Shown piece after piece: positions 1 through 10,470 of a stretch of 64,000 bases of DNA. Within the stretch, counting starts at the first letter, position 1, and each line of letters begins with the position of its first letter. Position numbers and translations under genes: made by a program. The notes beneath the pieces were generated by a model. That model was not told where the DNA came from. It was given only the letters and a program-made list of their open reading frames with translations, and made no database searches. Source of the DNA: Prevotella sp. (GTDB lineage Bacteria > Bacteroidota > Bacteroidia > Bacteroidales > Dysgonomonadaceae); assembly GCA_031285905.1 (NCBI GenBank), contig JAITVH010000139.1, forward strand, positions 1 through 64,000. Reading direction: 5' to 3'.

Positions 1-11
1 TCTTCCGATCT
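1..11. other. Residual Illumina adapter sequence at contig edge
   Basis: The window opens with TCTTCCGATCT, which is identical to the last 11 bases of the standard TruSeq adapter (known sequence ending GCTCTTCCGATCT). A chance match exactly at base 1 is very unlikely, so I read it as untrimmed adapter at the end of an assembled contig. The true chromosome starts at about base 12. Confidence 0.85.
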
Positions 12-821
12 CTTTTGCCTTAACTTCACTATCCCTCGTGCAATAAGGAATACAATCAGTTGCGTGAAGATAATGAATACTCCTGATGGCACATCAAGAG
101 TAGCTGAAAGGAACAATCCGACAACGCAGCCAAAGAAACCAATAATGATTGATAATAATATCATTTTCACAAAGTTGGATGTGAACAAGTTAGCTGTCAT
201 TTGAGGCACAGTAAGAATGGACATCAACAAGACTATTCCCACAAGACGGATGGATAAAACAATAGTGATGGCTATAGCCGCCATCATTGCATACTTGATA
301 AAAGTAACCGGTAGGTTACGGGTCTTAGCAAAATCGGGATCGAAGGCTGCAAACAATATCTGACGCTCGAAAAGTACAAATACGATAATCAACAGAAGGG
401 ATAGTATTGCCAGATAGAGAATATCGCTCTGGGTAATAGTCAGTATATTCCCGAAAAGATAATCGGAGAGATTAGGTGCAAATCCGGGCTTCAGATAAAT
501 GAATATGATCCCGATGGCCATACCCAGCGACCAGAAAGATGCGATAGCTGAATCTTCCCTCACACCCTGCCGGGAAGATAACCATTCGATACCCAGAGCT
601 GAAAGGATGGAGAATATCATCGCCGAGAATATGGGGTTCCATCCAAAATAGAACCCTATACCCAGACCTCCCATCGATGCATGGGTAATTCCCCCACTGA
701 TGAAGACCAAGCGGCGTATTACAATATATGAACCTATTATGCCACAGGCGATACTGGCAAACAAACTGCCAAGCAACGCATTCTGGAAAAAGCTATATGA
801 CAATAATTCGATAAATTCCAT
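1..821 (-). CDS. ABC-3 family metal-ion transporter permease (ZnuB/MntB-like), 3' end missing
   Basis: Translation from the ATG at 821 gives a polytopic membrane protein. It starts with a helix containing NALLGSLFASIACGIIGSYI, followed by the RRLVFISGGITHASMGGLGIG segment that marks the ABC-3 (zinc/manganese/iron) permease family. This family forms the membrane channel of a binding-protein-dependent metal importer. The frame is open to the window edge (about 273 codons) and the last chromosomal codons are basic (VKLRQKR), so only a few residues are probably missing. The terminal residues encoded by bases 1-11 are adapter. It starts 12 bp after the preceding gene on the same strand, so it is probably the last gene of the metH operon. 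The ATPase and binding protein are not in the window. Confidence 0.85.
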   Translation of the reverse strand, partial: MEFIELLSYSFFQNALLGSLFASIACGIIGSYIVIRRLVFISGGITHASMGGLGIGFYFGWNPIFSAMIFSILSALGIEWLSSRQGVREDSAIASFWSLGMAIGIIFIYLKPGFAPNLSDYLFGNILTITQSDILYLAILSLLLIIVFVLFERQILFAAFDPDFAKTRNLPVTFIKYAMMAAIAITIVLSIRLVGIVLLMSILTVPQMTANLFTSNFVKMILLSIIIGFFGCVVGLFLSATLDVPSGVFIIFTQLIVFLIARGIVKLRQKRSE

Positions 822-833
822 CCGTTATATTCT

Positions 834-1874
834 TTACTGGTTTAATGCTGCTATGATATCACTTCGCCTCACTACTACGATAGAATTATCTTCATTATCA
901 TTTGGTGAAGCTTTGAACGAAGCAATCAGATAAGCAGGAGTTTTGAAGAATTGAGCTAAATTAGTTGTTTCGCCATCATCATCTTTCAGTCGTGGCCAAT
1001 AATATGAGATAGATTTAGGTTCATGTCCTTCGACAATTAGTTTACCCTCTATCTTCATTTTTTCGGTATTCAATATATAGAACAGGTTTTCCCCCATTTC
1101 GATCAAAGCGTATGTATTATCAATGAAGTAATCATTAAATCCAAACTGATGATCACTCTCTTTCTCCTCTTCAGGCAGGAGTAACTCGCCTGACACCGTC
1201 AATGCAGGATAAGAATACATCGATATCTTATCCAGGCTATCAGGGTCTAAAGCCAGAAATTTAGCCTTATCGTCAGAAAAGTCTAAAATTGCATTTTCGT
1301 CTAATTTTTCTATATGTTGTATCTCTATTTTACCATTGTCGTTAGTAAGAAGATAAGTCATCATACCATCTTGTCCAGCCAGTAAAGTCATACAGATCAT
1401 ATTTGACTCAGGCAATAGAGAAAACTCTACGGCACTCTGGTATAGCTCATCCTCTATTTCTATCTTGTCCTGTAACAGATCGTTTATAATAAGGGATATC
1501 TCTTTCCTGGCATCATTGATCTGCCGAACTTTCCATATTAAATTTGTATCAGGATTGTGGTATATAGCTTCTATCCGTTCCAACATAGAACATACAAGGT
1601 TTCCCTGGTATGTATAAATACGGTATTCATCTTCGCTACCTATACAAAAGATATCTACATAAGGATGTAATATAAAGATCCGGATTCCATCTCCTTTCTT
1701 TTTTATAACATCAGAACAATTAAATACCCGTTCGATACTAAAATCAGAACTTAGTAATGTCACAATTCCATCTCTGGAACATGCAGCATAGAACTTATCA
1801 TCACGGCTAGCGAAATGATAAATACGGTGAGACAAATTTACAGTCTTGAAGGGAGTAACACTAGTTTCTTTCAT
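834..1874 (-). CDS. Hypothetical protein, possibly beta-propeller-like
   Basis: A 346-residue soluble protein with no signal peptide or membrane segment. I do not recognise a family. The sequence runs as short hydrophobic beta-strand-like blocks separated by acidic turns (for example IVTLLSSDF, IRIFILHPYVDIFCIGSEDE, YRIYTYQGNL), which suggests a WD40/beta-propeller-like fold; this is inference. It lies 68 bp downstream of metH and 12 bp upstream of the metal permease, all on the minus strand, so co-transcription is likely. Nothing in the sequence ties it to methionine synthesis or metal uptake. Confidence 0.7.
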   Translation of the reverse strand: MKETSVTPFKTVNLSHRIYHFASRDDKFYAACSRDGIVTLLSSDFSIERVFNCSDVIKKKGDGIRIFILHPYVDIFCIGSEDEYRIYTYQGNLVCSMLERIEAIYHNPDTNLIWKVRQINDARKEISLIINDLLQDKIEIEDELYQSAVEFSLLPESNMICMTLLAGQDGMMTYLLTNDNGKIEIQHIEKLDENAILDFSDDKAKFLALDPDSLDKISMYSYPALTVSGELLLPEEEKESDHQFGFNDYFIDNTYALIEMGENLFYILNTEKMKIEGKLIVEGHEPKSISYYWPRLKDDDGETTNLAQFFKTPAYLIASFKASPNDNEDNSIVVVRRSDIIAALNQ

Positions 1875-1942
1875 ACTCTAAATAATTTGGTGTACTACAT
1901 TGATTACTCCGCAAGTTTATATCCGTTACTAAGTGTGAATAT

Positions 1943-4900
1943 TTAAACCAGGTTTGCACCTAAGAATTTACGTATTTGAGATGCTTCAACTCCCCGCCGT
2001 TCAATATAGGATTCAACCTGATCTTCCAATATGTTTCCTATATTGAAATATTTGGATTGAGGGTGGGAAATTATGATTCCGCTGACAGAAGCATTCGGGA
2101 GCATTACGCCGTTCTCTGTCAGTTCTACGCCTATTTCTTTCGATTGTAATAAGTCATCATTCAATAAGAAGTTTACAGATTGGTCAGGTATGGACGGATA
2201 TCCGACTGCCGGACGAATTCCCTGATATTTCAGGGTGAACATCTCGTTTACGGTAATGTTCTCATTCGCTGCATATCCCCAATATTCTCTCCTTATTTTC
2301 TCATGCAGCCATTCTGTAGTCGCTTCTGCCAGACGGTCTAATATAGATTTCAACAGCAGCATTTTGTACTCTTCTCCCTGACGTTCATACTCGCTCATCA
2401 GTTCATTTGCTCCAACCCCGGCCGTTACGGTAAAACCACCTACATAATCTTTCTTCCCGGATGACTGAGGTGCAATAAAATCGCAAAGCGAGAGGTAAGT
2501 ATCTTTATCATTCTTCTTTTGCTGCCTCAACATCGGGAAACGGATGCCATCTATAAATATACTTTCATCCTGGCTATATGCCTGATAAATACCAAAGACA
2601 GCATTTATATATCCGGCTTTATTATATACCAGCTGATCCAGCAATTCATTGGCATCTTTATATAATTGCCATGCCTCTGTTGCCTTTTCACGCTCCGCTT
2701 CATTAAACGAATTGATCCAATTAGCCTTACAGGATGGACAGTCATCGATATGCTGTACTGATGCATAACGGGCTGATAAATCCCATGAATGGAAAAAGAA
2801 TTTCCAATCTATATAAGGCAGAATATCTTCAACCGGAATATGCCTTAGAATTTGCCTGCCCTCGGTTTTAGGTTGAGGAGCAATATAATTAGTCCAGTCT
2901 ATTTTTAATCCTTTATCCAACACCTCTGATATAGGTAACAGATCAGCCTTCTTATCGCCGGCATTATCTCTCAAAGAAGAATACTCTTCCTTGATCCCGG
3001 TTATATATTCTTTCTTTGTTGTAGGATTAATCAATTTAGCCACTGCAGAAGGTGCCTGTGAAGCATCCTTTACATATACGACCGAACCGTTATTATATTT
3101 AGGGTCTATCTTGATAGCCGTATGCAACTTAGATGTAGTTGCGCCCCCGATCATTAACGGGATGGAAAATCCTGCTTTTTCCATTTCATGTGCCACAATA
3201 CTCATTTCTTCCAATGAAGGAGTAATCAATCCGCTAAGGCATAAGATATCGGGTTGTTCTTCCTTTACCCGTTGAATGATTACTTCGGGTGGTACCATTA
3301 CACCCAGATCGATAACTTCGTAGTTGTTGCAGGCAAGTATGATGGATACGATATTTTTACCGATATCATGCACATCTCCTTTTACCGTGGCAATAATCAG
3401 TTTACCTGCTTTATTGCTTCCCGAAGAGGATGCCTTTTGGGCTTCTAATGTCGGTTGAAGAATAGCCACAGCCCGTTTCATTGTACGGGCAGTTTTTACT
3501 ACCTGAGGCAAGAACATTTTGCCGGATCCAAATAGATCGCCGACTTTATTCATTCCATTCATCAGTGGTTTATCTATTATATCTACAGCTTTGGGATAAA
3601 CTTTCAATGCTTCTTCCAGGTCTTCTTCGAGATAATCACTGATTCCTTTTACTAATGCATATTGGATACGTTCATCTAGAGTGAAGGAACGCCATTCTTC
3701 GATTTTTTGCTCCGTCTGCCCGCTGTTTTCATTCTTGACTCTTTCTGCAAATTCTATCAGTTCGTCAGTAGCTTCGGGCCTGCGGTTGAAGATTACATCT
3801 TCCAGCAGATTTCTTAATTCCTGCTTTATGTCGTCATATACGACAGACTGGCCCGGATTGACAATACCCATATCCATGCCTCGCTGAATGGCATAATAGA
3901 GAAATACGGCATGCATTGCTTCACGGATATAATCATTTCCCCTGAATGAGAAAGACAGGTTACTCACCCCTCCACTAATCTTGGCATGAGGGAGGTTCTG
4001 CTTTATCCAGGTTATTGTTTCCAGAAAATCAACAGCATAATTACGATGCTCCTCAATACCTGTTGCAATTGCCAGGACATTGGGATCGAAAATGATATCT
4101 AACGGGCTGAATCCATCATTAACCAGGAGATAATAAGCCCTGCTGCATATTTCTATCCGCCGTTCGAAAGTATCTGCCTGTCCTTTTTCATCGAATGCCA
4201 TTACAATCACGGCTGCACCATAACGGTGAACAAGTCGTGCCTGACGTAAAAATTCGTCTTCGCCTCCTTTAAGGGAAATAGAATTAAGGATCGGTTTCCC
4301 CTGAACACATTTCAATCCGGCTTCCAACACTTCCCAATTAGAAGAATCGATCATTACCGGAACACGGGATACGTCGGGATCAGAAGCCATCAGGTTAAGG
4401 AATGTAGTCATTTCCTTTACGCCATCAAGTAATCCTTCGTCCATGTTTACATCCAGTACCTGCGCACCATCCTCCACCTGCTTATGGGCAATGGTCAAAG
4501 CTTCTTCATACTTCTGCTCCTTGATCAACCTTAAGAATTTGCGTGAGCCGGCGACATTCAACCGTTCACCTATATTCACAAAGTTTAATTCGGGCTTCAG
4601 TTCTAACAGTTCCAAACCTGACAACCACAGATAGTGCGGCTTCTCAACAGGCTGATGAGGTTTTGCCCCTTTTACTAAATCGGCATACTGGGCAATATGA
4701 TCCGGGGTCGTTCCACAACATCCTCCCAATATATTGACCAACCCTTCATCCACAAACTCCCTGATTTGTTTTGCCATAATCTCAGGAGTTTCGTCATATT
4801 CACCAAACTGGTTTGGCAACCCTGCATTAGGATAGGCGGAGATATATGATGGGGCAAGCCTTCCCAATTCTTTAAGGAAAGGTTTCATGTCAGATGCTCC

Positions 4901-5638
4901 GAATGAACAGTTCAATCCTATAGACAGGAAATCAATATGGCTTACCGATGCCAGGAATCCTCCGATAGTCTGCCCCGACAATGTACGCCCACCTTTATCT
5001 GATAAGGTTACAGATATCATTATCGGCAAATCAATACCATGTTCTTTGCGGACTTCTTCGGCTGCAAATAATGCTGCTTTTGCATTCAGGGTATCAAAGA
5101 TCGTTTCGATAAGTAACAGATCAACCCCGCCTTCAACCAGACCTTCTATCTGTTCTTTATAAGCATGATACAAGTCATCGAAAGTCACTGCCCTGAAGAT
5201 CGGATTTTCCACTTTCGGGCTCATAGAAGCCGTTTTATTGGTAGGCCCTATAGAACCGGCAACATAACGGGGTTTGTCTGGATTTTGCTTTGTATAATCT
5301 GACGCAGCTTTCTTTGCTATTTTAGCCGCAGCTATATTCATATCCTTCACCAGATGTGCCATATTATAGTCTTCCATCGAGATGGCATTGGCGTTGAAGG
5401 TATTAGTCTCTATGATATCCGCTCCTACTTCCAGATATTCGCGATGGATTTCTCCTATGATATCCGGTTGTGTAAGGCAAAGCAAATCGTTATTACCTTT
5501 CAGCAAAATAATTGAATCTTTAAACCGATCACCTCTGAAATCTTCTTCGGTAAGTTTATAGCGCTGGATCATTGTTCCCATTGCGCCGTCAAGGATAAGA
5601 ATCCTTTGTTTTAATATATCTTGTATTTTTTGCATCAA
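1943..5638 (-). CDS. metH: Cobalamin-dependent methionine synthase
   Basis: Transfers the methyl group of 5-methyltetrahydrofolate to homocysteine through methylcobalamin. At 1231 residues it is full length for MetH. Order of modules: homocysteine domain (about 1-330) with zinc ligands in LNCSFGA (near 244) and GGCCGT (near 306); pterin-binding domain (about 350-620, with [14 protein letters not shown] and LDVNMDEG); cobalamin module with cap, with the DVHDIGKNI cobalt-ligand His near 756 and [13 protein letters not shown]-terminal AdoMet reactivation domain (about 900-1231, GYPSIPDQ). The start overlaps the stop of the upstream membrane-protein gene by 4 bp, so it is translated within an operon. 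No cobalamin or SAM riboswitch was noticed upstream of this operon. Confidence 0.97.
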   Translation of the reverse strand: MMQKIQDILKQRILILDGAMGTMIQRYKLTEEDFRGDRFKDSIILLKGNNDLLCLTQPDIIGEIHREYLEVGADIIETNTFNANAISMEDYNMAHLVKDMNIAAAKIAKKAASDYTKQNPDKPRYVAGSIGPTNKTASMSPKVENPIFRAVTFDDLYHAYKEQIEGLVEGGVDLLLIETIFDTLNAKAALFAAEEVRKEHGIDLPIMISVTLSDKGGRTLSGQTIGGFLASVSHIDFLSIGLNCSFGASDMKPFLKELGRLAPSYISAYPNAGLPNQFGEYDETPEIMAKQIREFVDEGLVNILGGCCGTTPDHIAQYADLVKGAKPHQPVEKPHYLWLSGLELLELKPELNFVNIGERLNVAGSRKFLRLIKEQKYEEALTIAHKQVEDGAQVLDVNMDEGLLDGVKEMTTFLNLMASDPDVSRVPVMIDSSNWEVLEAGLKCVQGKPILNSISLKGGEDEFLRQARLVHRYGAAVIVMAFDEKGQADTFERRIEICSRAYYLLVNDGFSPLDIIFDPNVLAIATGIEEHRNYAVDFLETITWIKQNLPHAKISGGVSNLSFSFRGNDYIREAMHAVFLYYAIQRGMDMGIVNPGQSVVYDDIKQELRNLLEDVIFNRRPEATDELIEFAERVKNENSGQTEQKIEEWRSFTLDERIQYALVKGISDYLEEDLEEALKVYPKAVDIIDKPLMNGMNKVGDLFGSGKMFLPQVVKTARTMKRAVAILQPTLEAQKASSSGSNKAGKLIIATVKGDVHDIGKNIVSIILACNNYEVIDLGVMVPPEVIIQRVKEEQPDILCLSGLITPSLEEMSIVAHEMEKAGFSIPLMIGGATTSKLHTAIKIDPKYNNGSVVYVKDASQAPSAVAKLINPTTKKEYITGIKEEYSSLRDNAGDKKADLLPISEVLDKGLKIDWTNYIAPQPKTEGRQILRHIPVEDILPYIDWKFFFHSWDLSARYASVQHIDDCPSCKANWINSFNEAEREKATEAWQLYKDANELLDQLVYNKAGYINAVFGIYQAYSQDESIFIDGIRFPMLRQQKKNDKDTYLSLCDFIAPQSSGKKDYVGGFTVTAGVGANELMSEYERQGEEYKMLLLKSILDRLAEATTEWLHEKIRREYWGYAANENITVNEMFTLKYQGIRPAVGYPSIPDQSVNFLLNDDLLQSKEIGVELTENGVMLPNASVSGIIISHPQSKYFNIGNILEDQVESYIERRGVEASQIRKFLGANLV

Positions 5639-7032
5639 TCTTTTTTCTTTATTTTCACAGATCGTACTCCGTGATATTTAGCATACTCCTTATTCATCCA
5701 TTGGTCAGGATAATCACTTAAATCTTCAAACCCATATTTTTCATGTACTCCTATCTGGGTATCGAATATGATATCATTAATTCCTTTCGCTTTTTGTTCC
5801 TCTAAAATAGCTTCCCTTGCTTTGAATGTTTCCGAAATCAGCTTTATAGAAGGATATTTACGGTAAAATTCTAATCCATATAAGGCTATCAACCCGATTA
5901 TAAATAGCAGGTTCAGTCTTTTTAATAATGGCGTTTGTAAATCAATCTCTGAATATATTATAGATATGGCTATTATCATATATACCACTATTCCAAACAT
6001 TGCCCTTAATGGAAATGTAGGAGTTGCCAGCATGATAAAGAATGCGATATGGCCAGCCATAAAAAACAGTAGAGATGTATATATCTTATTCTTTCTCAGG
6101 CCTTCTGTTTTCGCGCTGCATTTTATATAGAGGATATATAATCCTACATAAGCAACAACCAAAGGGAGCATATATTTGAGATAGTATCCACTGAGCATTT
6201 TACCCAGCCGATGTAAAAGAGTTGAAAACAAGGACGGTTCTATATTTTGCTCCAGAGAAATTATTTCCATATCCATCCGTGCATAATTACCTGGTGCGGC
6301 AACCATTATTATATAACCTATGCAAATGCCAATAAAACCACTTACCATCCATTTAGATAATTTCTTGTTCCTGTAGAAATATATACAAACAATAGCCAGG
6401 GACAGAATCATAGGTGGTACTGTATTCTCGTTTGTCCATCCCGCAACTATTCCCGCTACAAAAAAAAGAACAATCCGAGGAATTGAATCCCGGCTTTCTT
6501 TTCCTATGATAAAGAAACTAAAATAAGGATAGGCAAACAACAGCAATATGGATGTACACCACAAATAATTAGCACTACCCGTTATCCACAATACATCAGG
6601 AGTAAATGCGGGGACAAAAACCCAAATCAGGACAGCAACTAAAATAAGAGCGCCAATATTTAATCCTCTGCCCTTAACGGCAAAAAGATAAATCAGGTAG
6701 ACAAATCCCAGATACACCAAACTGTTCAGCAAATCACACAGAAAGGGATTAATTGACAATAAGAACTGCGCTATAGTATGGGCTACGCTTCTTCCTCCCC
6801 ATAGCATATAATGATTGTATTGGGAAACCAAGATATCGGTTATACCTTCAATCCTCTTATCTGAATGGTCGAAGAAAGACGTCTCAAAAACAAAGCTGTA
6901 GACCCAATCATCCGCAAATACAGGATATAATCTGTTCAGGAAAAAGGTAACCGAGAAAACAACAAGTAATACAGCCAATATAAGTACCGGCTGATATTTA
7001 CTGTATTCTGGTATTTGAATCTGTTTATTCAT
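5635..7032 (-). CDS. Polytopic membrane protein, DUF6056-like (copy 2)
   Basis: A 465-residue integral membrane protein with about ten or more hydrophobic segments. An early loop carries the acidic pair in FADDWVYSF. Later motifs are SQYNHYMLWGGRS, WITGSANYLW, AGWTNEN and AAPGNYARM. These recur in the same order in the adjacent upstream gene, so the two are tandem duplicates. The topology (acidic loop after the first membrane segment, soluble tail) resembles GT-C-type glycosyltransferases and the DUF6056 family as I recall it. The family name and any glycan role are inference. It overlaps both neighbours by 4 bp (upstream paralogue and metH). Confidence 0.8.
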   Translation of the reverse strand: MNKQIQIPEYSKYQPVLILAVLLVVFSVTFFLNRLYPVFADDWVYSFVFETSFFDHSDKRIEGITDILVSQYNHYMLWGGRSVAHTIAQFLLSINPFLCDLLNSLVYLGFVYLIYLFAVKGRGLNIGALILVAVLIWVFVPAFTPDVLWITGSANYLWCTSILLLFAYPYFSFFIIGKESRDSIPRIVLFFVAGIVAGWTNENTVPPMILSLAIVCIYFYRNKKLSKWMVSGFIGICIGYIIMVAAPGNYARMDMEIISLEQNIEPSLFSTLLHRLGKMLSGYYLKYMLPLVVAYVGLYILYIKCSAKTEGLRKNKIYTSLLFFMAGHIAFFIMLATPTFPLRAMFGIVVYMIIAISIIYSEIDLQTPLLKRLNLLFIIGLIALYGLEFYRKYPSIKLISETFKAREAILEEQKAKGINDIIFDTQIGVHEKYGFEDLSDYPDQWMNKEYAKYHGVRSVKIKKKD

Positions 7033-8438
7033 TTACTTCTTTCCTGTGATTCGTAGATTTTTATTGTATTCACCCCGTTATATCTTCCTACCCGTTCTGC
7101 CCAACCATCCCTCTCCAGAATCAGCCAGTCTTTCAAATTAAGAACAATAAGCTTTGAATCTTTCTCTTCGAATATAGCATCTGTGATTACAATATCTTTT
7201 ATTCCCTTAGCTTTCTCCTTTTCTATCAGTAGCTGACGACTTTCACAAACCTGATTAAATTTATCAAGTTCTGTATAATTCTCTGCCCATGAATATAAAT
7301 ATACTATTGACAAAATTCCAATTATTGAATAATTCACTATTCTTAGAGCCGATGGGGTAAAATCGATATGTGCATAAAGTATAGAAATAGAAACAATCAA
7401 CAATATAATTATCCCAAACCATGCACGTTCAGGAAATACAGGTGAACCTGACATTGCCATAGTAGCAATAGCTGATGAGGTAAAGAACAATAAAGACAAA
7501 TAAAGTGTCTCCTTTTTATGTTCTCGTTTACCTTTCCAACAATATAAGACTAGCAATAAAATATAGATAAGAACCGGAATCAACAAGTAAATACATGAAA
7601 GCTTGAAGACAGTGACAAACCGATAGAAATAGAAAGACGGCGTAATTTCCGACATTTTATGTACAGCCATCAATTCCAGCTTATTCCTCATAAAGTTCCC
7701 CGGAGCGGATATCATCATTAGAAACCCAATGACTACTCCTACCAACCCAAATATCATCCATGTAGGTATTGGCAATTTTCTAATCTTCAATAAAATACCA
7801 ACTCCTATCAGGAAGAAGATTAATGCAACCCCCATATTCTCATTTGTCCATCCGGCCAAAATACCCAAAAAAGCAAATGATATATTCCGGAAAATACTAC
7901 TACTTTCTTCCTGCTTATAGTAATATGAAACATATGGATATGCAAACACCAAAACGATAAGTCCTCCCCACAGATAATTGGCACTCCCAGTTATCCACAA
8001 TAGGTTTTGAGAGAAAGCCGGAAGAGTAAACCATATAAGGATATTAATTAGAATGAATAACAAAATATTGGGCTTATTTCCTCTATTAGCAATAAAATAG
8101 ATACACATGGTCAATGCTACATAAGCCAATGTATTGAATACGTTGCCCCATGTTTCACCTGCCCACAAAAGTAATTGGGCTATTACATGCACCACATTCC
8201 TACCACCCCATTCAAAGTAATGGTTGTACTGGCTCTGAAATATCGAAAAAAAACTGTTAATACGCTCGTTTTCTGCAAAGAAACTGAAAGAATAAAACCA
8301 GTCGTCGAGATAGATAGGATATAAAACATTGAGTATATAAAAGAACGCTCCGACAAATATTACTGTAAGCGTCAGCAATATCTTCGATACATTCTCTTTA
8401 GCCCATTTTATAGAAAAGGAAATACCCGGTTTATCCAT
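7029..8438 (-). CDS. Polytopic membrane protein, DUF6056-like (copy 1)
   Basis: A 469-residue integral membrane protein paralogous to the next gene. Shared motifs are LDDWFYSF, SQYNHYFEWGGRN, WITGSANYLW, AGWTNEN and SAPGNFMRN. The first hydrophobic helix is at about residues 18-38, and a short soluble tail follows the last membrane segment. The conserved Asp pair in the first extracytoplasmic loop is the pattern expected of GT-C-like lipid-linked-sugar transferases, but no reaction can be assigned. It starts 1 bp after the smpB stop and overlaps the downstream copy by 4 bp, so the two copies are probably co-translated and could form a pair. Confidence 0.8.
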   Translation of the reverse strand: MDKPGISFSIKWAKENVSKILLTLTVIFVGAFFYILNVLYPIYLDDWFYSFSFFAENERINSFFSIFQSQYNHYFEWGGRNVVHVIAQLLLWAGETWGNVFNTLAYVALTMCIYFIANRGNKPNILLFILINILIWFTLPAFSQNLLWITGSANYLWGGLIVLVFAYPYVSYYYKQEESSSIFRNISFAFLGILAGWTNENMGVALIFFLIGVGILLKIRKLPIPTWMIFGLVGVVIGFLMMISAPGNFMRNKLELMAVHKMSEITPSFYFYRFVTVFKLSCIYLLIPVLIYILLLVLYCWKGKREHKKETLYLSLLFFTSSAIATMAMSGSPVFPERAWFGIIILLIVSISILYAHIDFTPSALRIVNYSIIGILSIVYLYSWAENYTELDKFNQVCESRQLLIEKEKAKGIKDIVITDAIFEEKDSKLIVLNLKDWLILERDGWAERVGRYNGVNTIKIYESQERSK

Positions 8439-8439
8439 T

Positions 8440-8895
8440 TCATCCTTTTTTCATAACCCTGTCCATGGCTCGTTTATCATCTTTCTCACGAAGAGATTGC
8501 CGTTTATCGTATTGCTTCTTACCTCGTGCCACAGCGATATTTACTTTAGCCAAGCCTCTTTCGTTAAGGAATATACGGGTAGGAACAATAGTATAGCCTG
8601 TTTCTTTCACCAACCGTTGTATTTTCTTCAGTTCTTTCTTATTGAGCAACAATTTCCTATCCCTGCGGGCAGCATGGTTATTGTAAGAACCATAAAAATA
8701 TTCGGCTATGTACATATTACGTACCCACAATTCATTCTTCTCGAACATACAGAATGTATCCACAAGGCTGGCTTTCCCCAATCTGATGGATTTTATTTCT
8801 GTTCCGGTGAGCACAATTCCGGCCGTATACGTTTCGATGAATTCATAATCGAAACTGGCACGTTTATTTTTTATATTGATATTTGGCTGAGTCAC
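8440..8895 (-). CDS. smpB: SsrA-binding protein SmpB
   Basis: A 151-residue protein with the SmpB beta-barrel signatures: [12 protein letters not shown] at the N terminus, [26 protein letters not shown], and the basic C-terminal tail with the KKQYDKR and KREKDDKR-type pattern. It binds tmRNA and delivers it to stalled ribosomes for trans-translation. Its length is normal. It appears to be the first gene of an operon continuing into the two membrane proteins and metH. A TAnnTTTG-type box lies about 40 bp upstream. Confidence 0.97.
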   Translation of the reverse strand: MTQPNINIKNKRASFDYEFIETYTAGIVLTGTEIKSIRLGKASLVDTFCMFEKNELWVRNMYIAEYFYGSYNNHAARRDRKLLLNKKELKKIQRLVKETGYTIVPTRIFLNERGLAKVNIAVARGKKQYDKRQSLREKDDKRAMDRVMKKG

Positions 8896-8936
8896 TAGTT
8901 TTCGATCTTTATAATATATTCAATATAACAAGTTTA

Positions 8937-8944
8937 CAAAAATA
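8937..8944 (-). promoter_or_regulatory. Putative -7 promoter box for smpB-metH operon
   Basis: On the minus strand this reads TATTTTTG, matching the Bacteroidota sigma-70 -7 consensus TAnnTTTG, 41 bp upstream of the smpB ATG. No convincing TTTG -33 element was seen at the expected 19-21 nt. Confidence 0.45.
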
Positions 8945-8990
8945 AGCATTTTAGAAGAATTTATGGCCAGATAACCGATAATATAAAGAG

Positions 8991-9027
8991 AGAAAAAGAG
9001 GAAATTGCATTAACTCCCTCTTTTTCT
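8991..9027 (-). terminator. Rho-independent terminator after der
   Basis: An 11-bp perfect inverted repeat (AGAAAAAGAGG ... CCTCTTTTTCT, loop 15 nt) lies 20 bp beyond the der stop, with T-rich sequence following on the minus strand. Confidence 0.6.
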
Positions 9028-9046
9028 GAAAATATCGATTATATTC

Positions 9047-10360
9047 CTATTTCTCTCTTATAATAATATTGATAGGCGTCCCTGTTAGATCCCAGTTCTC
9101 CCTGATACGATTTTCGAGGAAGCGTTTGTATGGATCTTTTATCCATTGCGGCAGATTACAGAAGAACACAAATGACGGTACCTGAGTATTAGGTATTTGT
9201 GTTATATACTTTATCTTGATATACTTTCCTTTATTAGATGGTGGAGGAGTATGCTCGATAATAGGTAGCATAACCTCGTTTAGTTTATGTGTCGGTATTT
9301 TTGTTTTCCTGCGGGCATAAACCTCTTTTGCCGTTTCCAGCACTTTCAATATCCGTTGTTTAGTTAATGCTGAAGCAAAAATAATTGGAAAATCGGTGAA
9401 AGGAGCTAAACGGTCACGGATAGCATTTTCAAATGTCTTAATTACTATCTGCTCTTTATTTTCTACCAAATCCCATTTGTTGACACAAACCACCAGCCCT
9501 TTCCTATTCTTCTGAATAAGAGAGAATATATTCATATCCTGACTTTCTATTCCCTGAGTAGCATCGAGCATAAGAACACAAACATCCGAATTTTCAATAG
9601 CCTTGATAGAACGTATTACTGAATAATATTCAAGATCCTCTGTCACTTTCCCTTTCTTGCGGATTCCGGCGGTATCTACCAAATAAAAATCCATATTGAA
9701 CCGATCGAAACGGGTATAGATAGAATCGCGGGTAGTACCGGCTATATTAGTCACAATATTTCGTTCCTCTCCTATGAGTGCATTCACAAAAGATGATTTC
9801 CCGGCATTTGGGCGGCCTACGATAGCAATACGCGGAATCTCTTCAAGCTGTTCTTCTTCGGCCTTTTTACTAAATTTACTAATAATCAGATCGAGCAGAT
9901 CACCTGTTCCTGAACCATTGATTGCCGATATATTTATCGGATCGCCTAAACCCAATGCGTAAAATTCAGCCGAATTGATATGCAGATTAAAGTTATCAGC
10001 TTTATTTGAAACCAATATTATCGGTTTCTTGGAACGGCGCAACATATTCCCAACGCTTGTATCTAAATCGGTAAGGCCGTTCATAACATCTACAACAAAA
10101 AGAATAACTTCTGCTTCTTCCAAAGCGATCGTCACCTGCTTGTTAATTTCACTTTCGAATATATCTTCTGAATTGATTACCCAGCCTCCCGTATCAACTA
10201 ATGAAAATTCCTGTCCTCCCCATTCCGCTTTGCCATACTGGCGGTCACGGGTAGTACCCGAAGTTTCGTCAACAATAGCTTGCCGGCTCTCGGTCAAACG
10301 ATTAAAAAGAGTTGACTTACCCACATTAGGCCGTCCGACTATAGCTACTAAATTTCCCAT
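9047..10360 (-). CDS. der: Ribosome-associated GTPase Der (EngA)
   Basis: A 437-residue tandem GTPase needed for 50S subunit assembly. Two G domains are visible. G1 has GRPNVGKST (residues 9-17), DTSGTTRD, DTGG and NKAD. G2 has GRPNAGKSS (near 180), [12 protein letters not shown] and NKWD. A C-terminal KH-like domain follows, with [18 protein letters not shown]. Length and domain order are normal. It is a single-gene unit with its own promoter box upstream and a terminator downstream. Confidence 0.97.
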   Translation of the reverse strand: MGNLVAIVGRPNVGKSTLFNRLTESRQAIVDETSGTTRDRQYGKAEWGGQEFSLVDTGGWVINSEDIFESEINKQVTIALEEAEVILFVVDVMNGLTDLDTSVGNMLRRSKKPIILVSNKADNFNLHINSAEFYALGLGDPINISAINGSGTGDLLDLIISKFSKKAEEEQLEEIPRIAIVGRPNAGKSSFVNALIGEERNIVTNIAGTTRDSIYTRFDRFNMDFYLVDTAGIRKKGKVTEDLEYYSVIRSIKAIENSDVCVLMLDATQGIESQDMNIFSLIQKNRKGLVVCVNKWDLVENKEQIVIKTFENAIRDRLAPFTDFPIIFASALTKQRILKVLETAKEVYARRKTKIPTHKLNEVMLPIIEHTPPPSNKGKYIKIKYITQIPNTQVPSFVFFCNLPQWIKDPYKRFLENRIRENWDLTGTPINIIIREK

Positions 10361-10387
10361 AATGAATTATCTGCTCAAAATTTTGTG

Positions 10388-10395
10388 CAAAGGTA
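10388..10395 (-). promoter_or_regulatory. Putative -7 promoter box for der
   Basis: Minus-strand TACCTTTG, an exact match to TAnnTTTG, 27 bp upstream of the der start. A T-rich stretch precedes it, but no exact TTTG is spaced at 19-21 nt. Confidence 0.5.
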
Positions 10396-10426
10396 CGTAT
10401 TTTTTTCGAAAAGTAAATAAACAAGA

Positions 10427-10456
10427 GAGAGGCTGTTTATAGACAAACAGCCTCTC
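10427..10456 (-). terminator. Rho-independent terminator after DUF4349 gene
   Basis: A 12-bp perfect stem (GAGAGGCTGTTT with AAACAGCCTCTC, 6-nt loop) lies 14 bp beyond the stop of the DUF4349 gene. The minus-strand sequence after it is T-rich. Confidence 0.7.
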
Positions 10457-10470
10457 TTGTTTGATACTTA

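Noticed and set aside
5635..8895. Riboswitch (cobalamin or SAM) for metH
   Set aside because: metH follows the membrane genes with a 4-bp overlap, and the short region before smpB (about 150 bp, mostly terminator) shows no conserved B12-box-like or SAM core.
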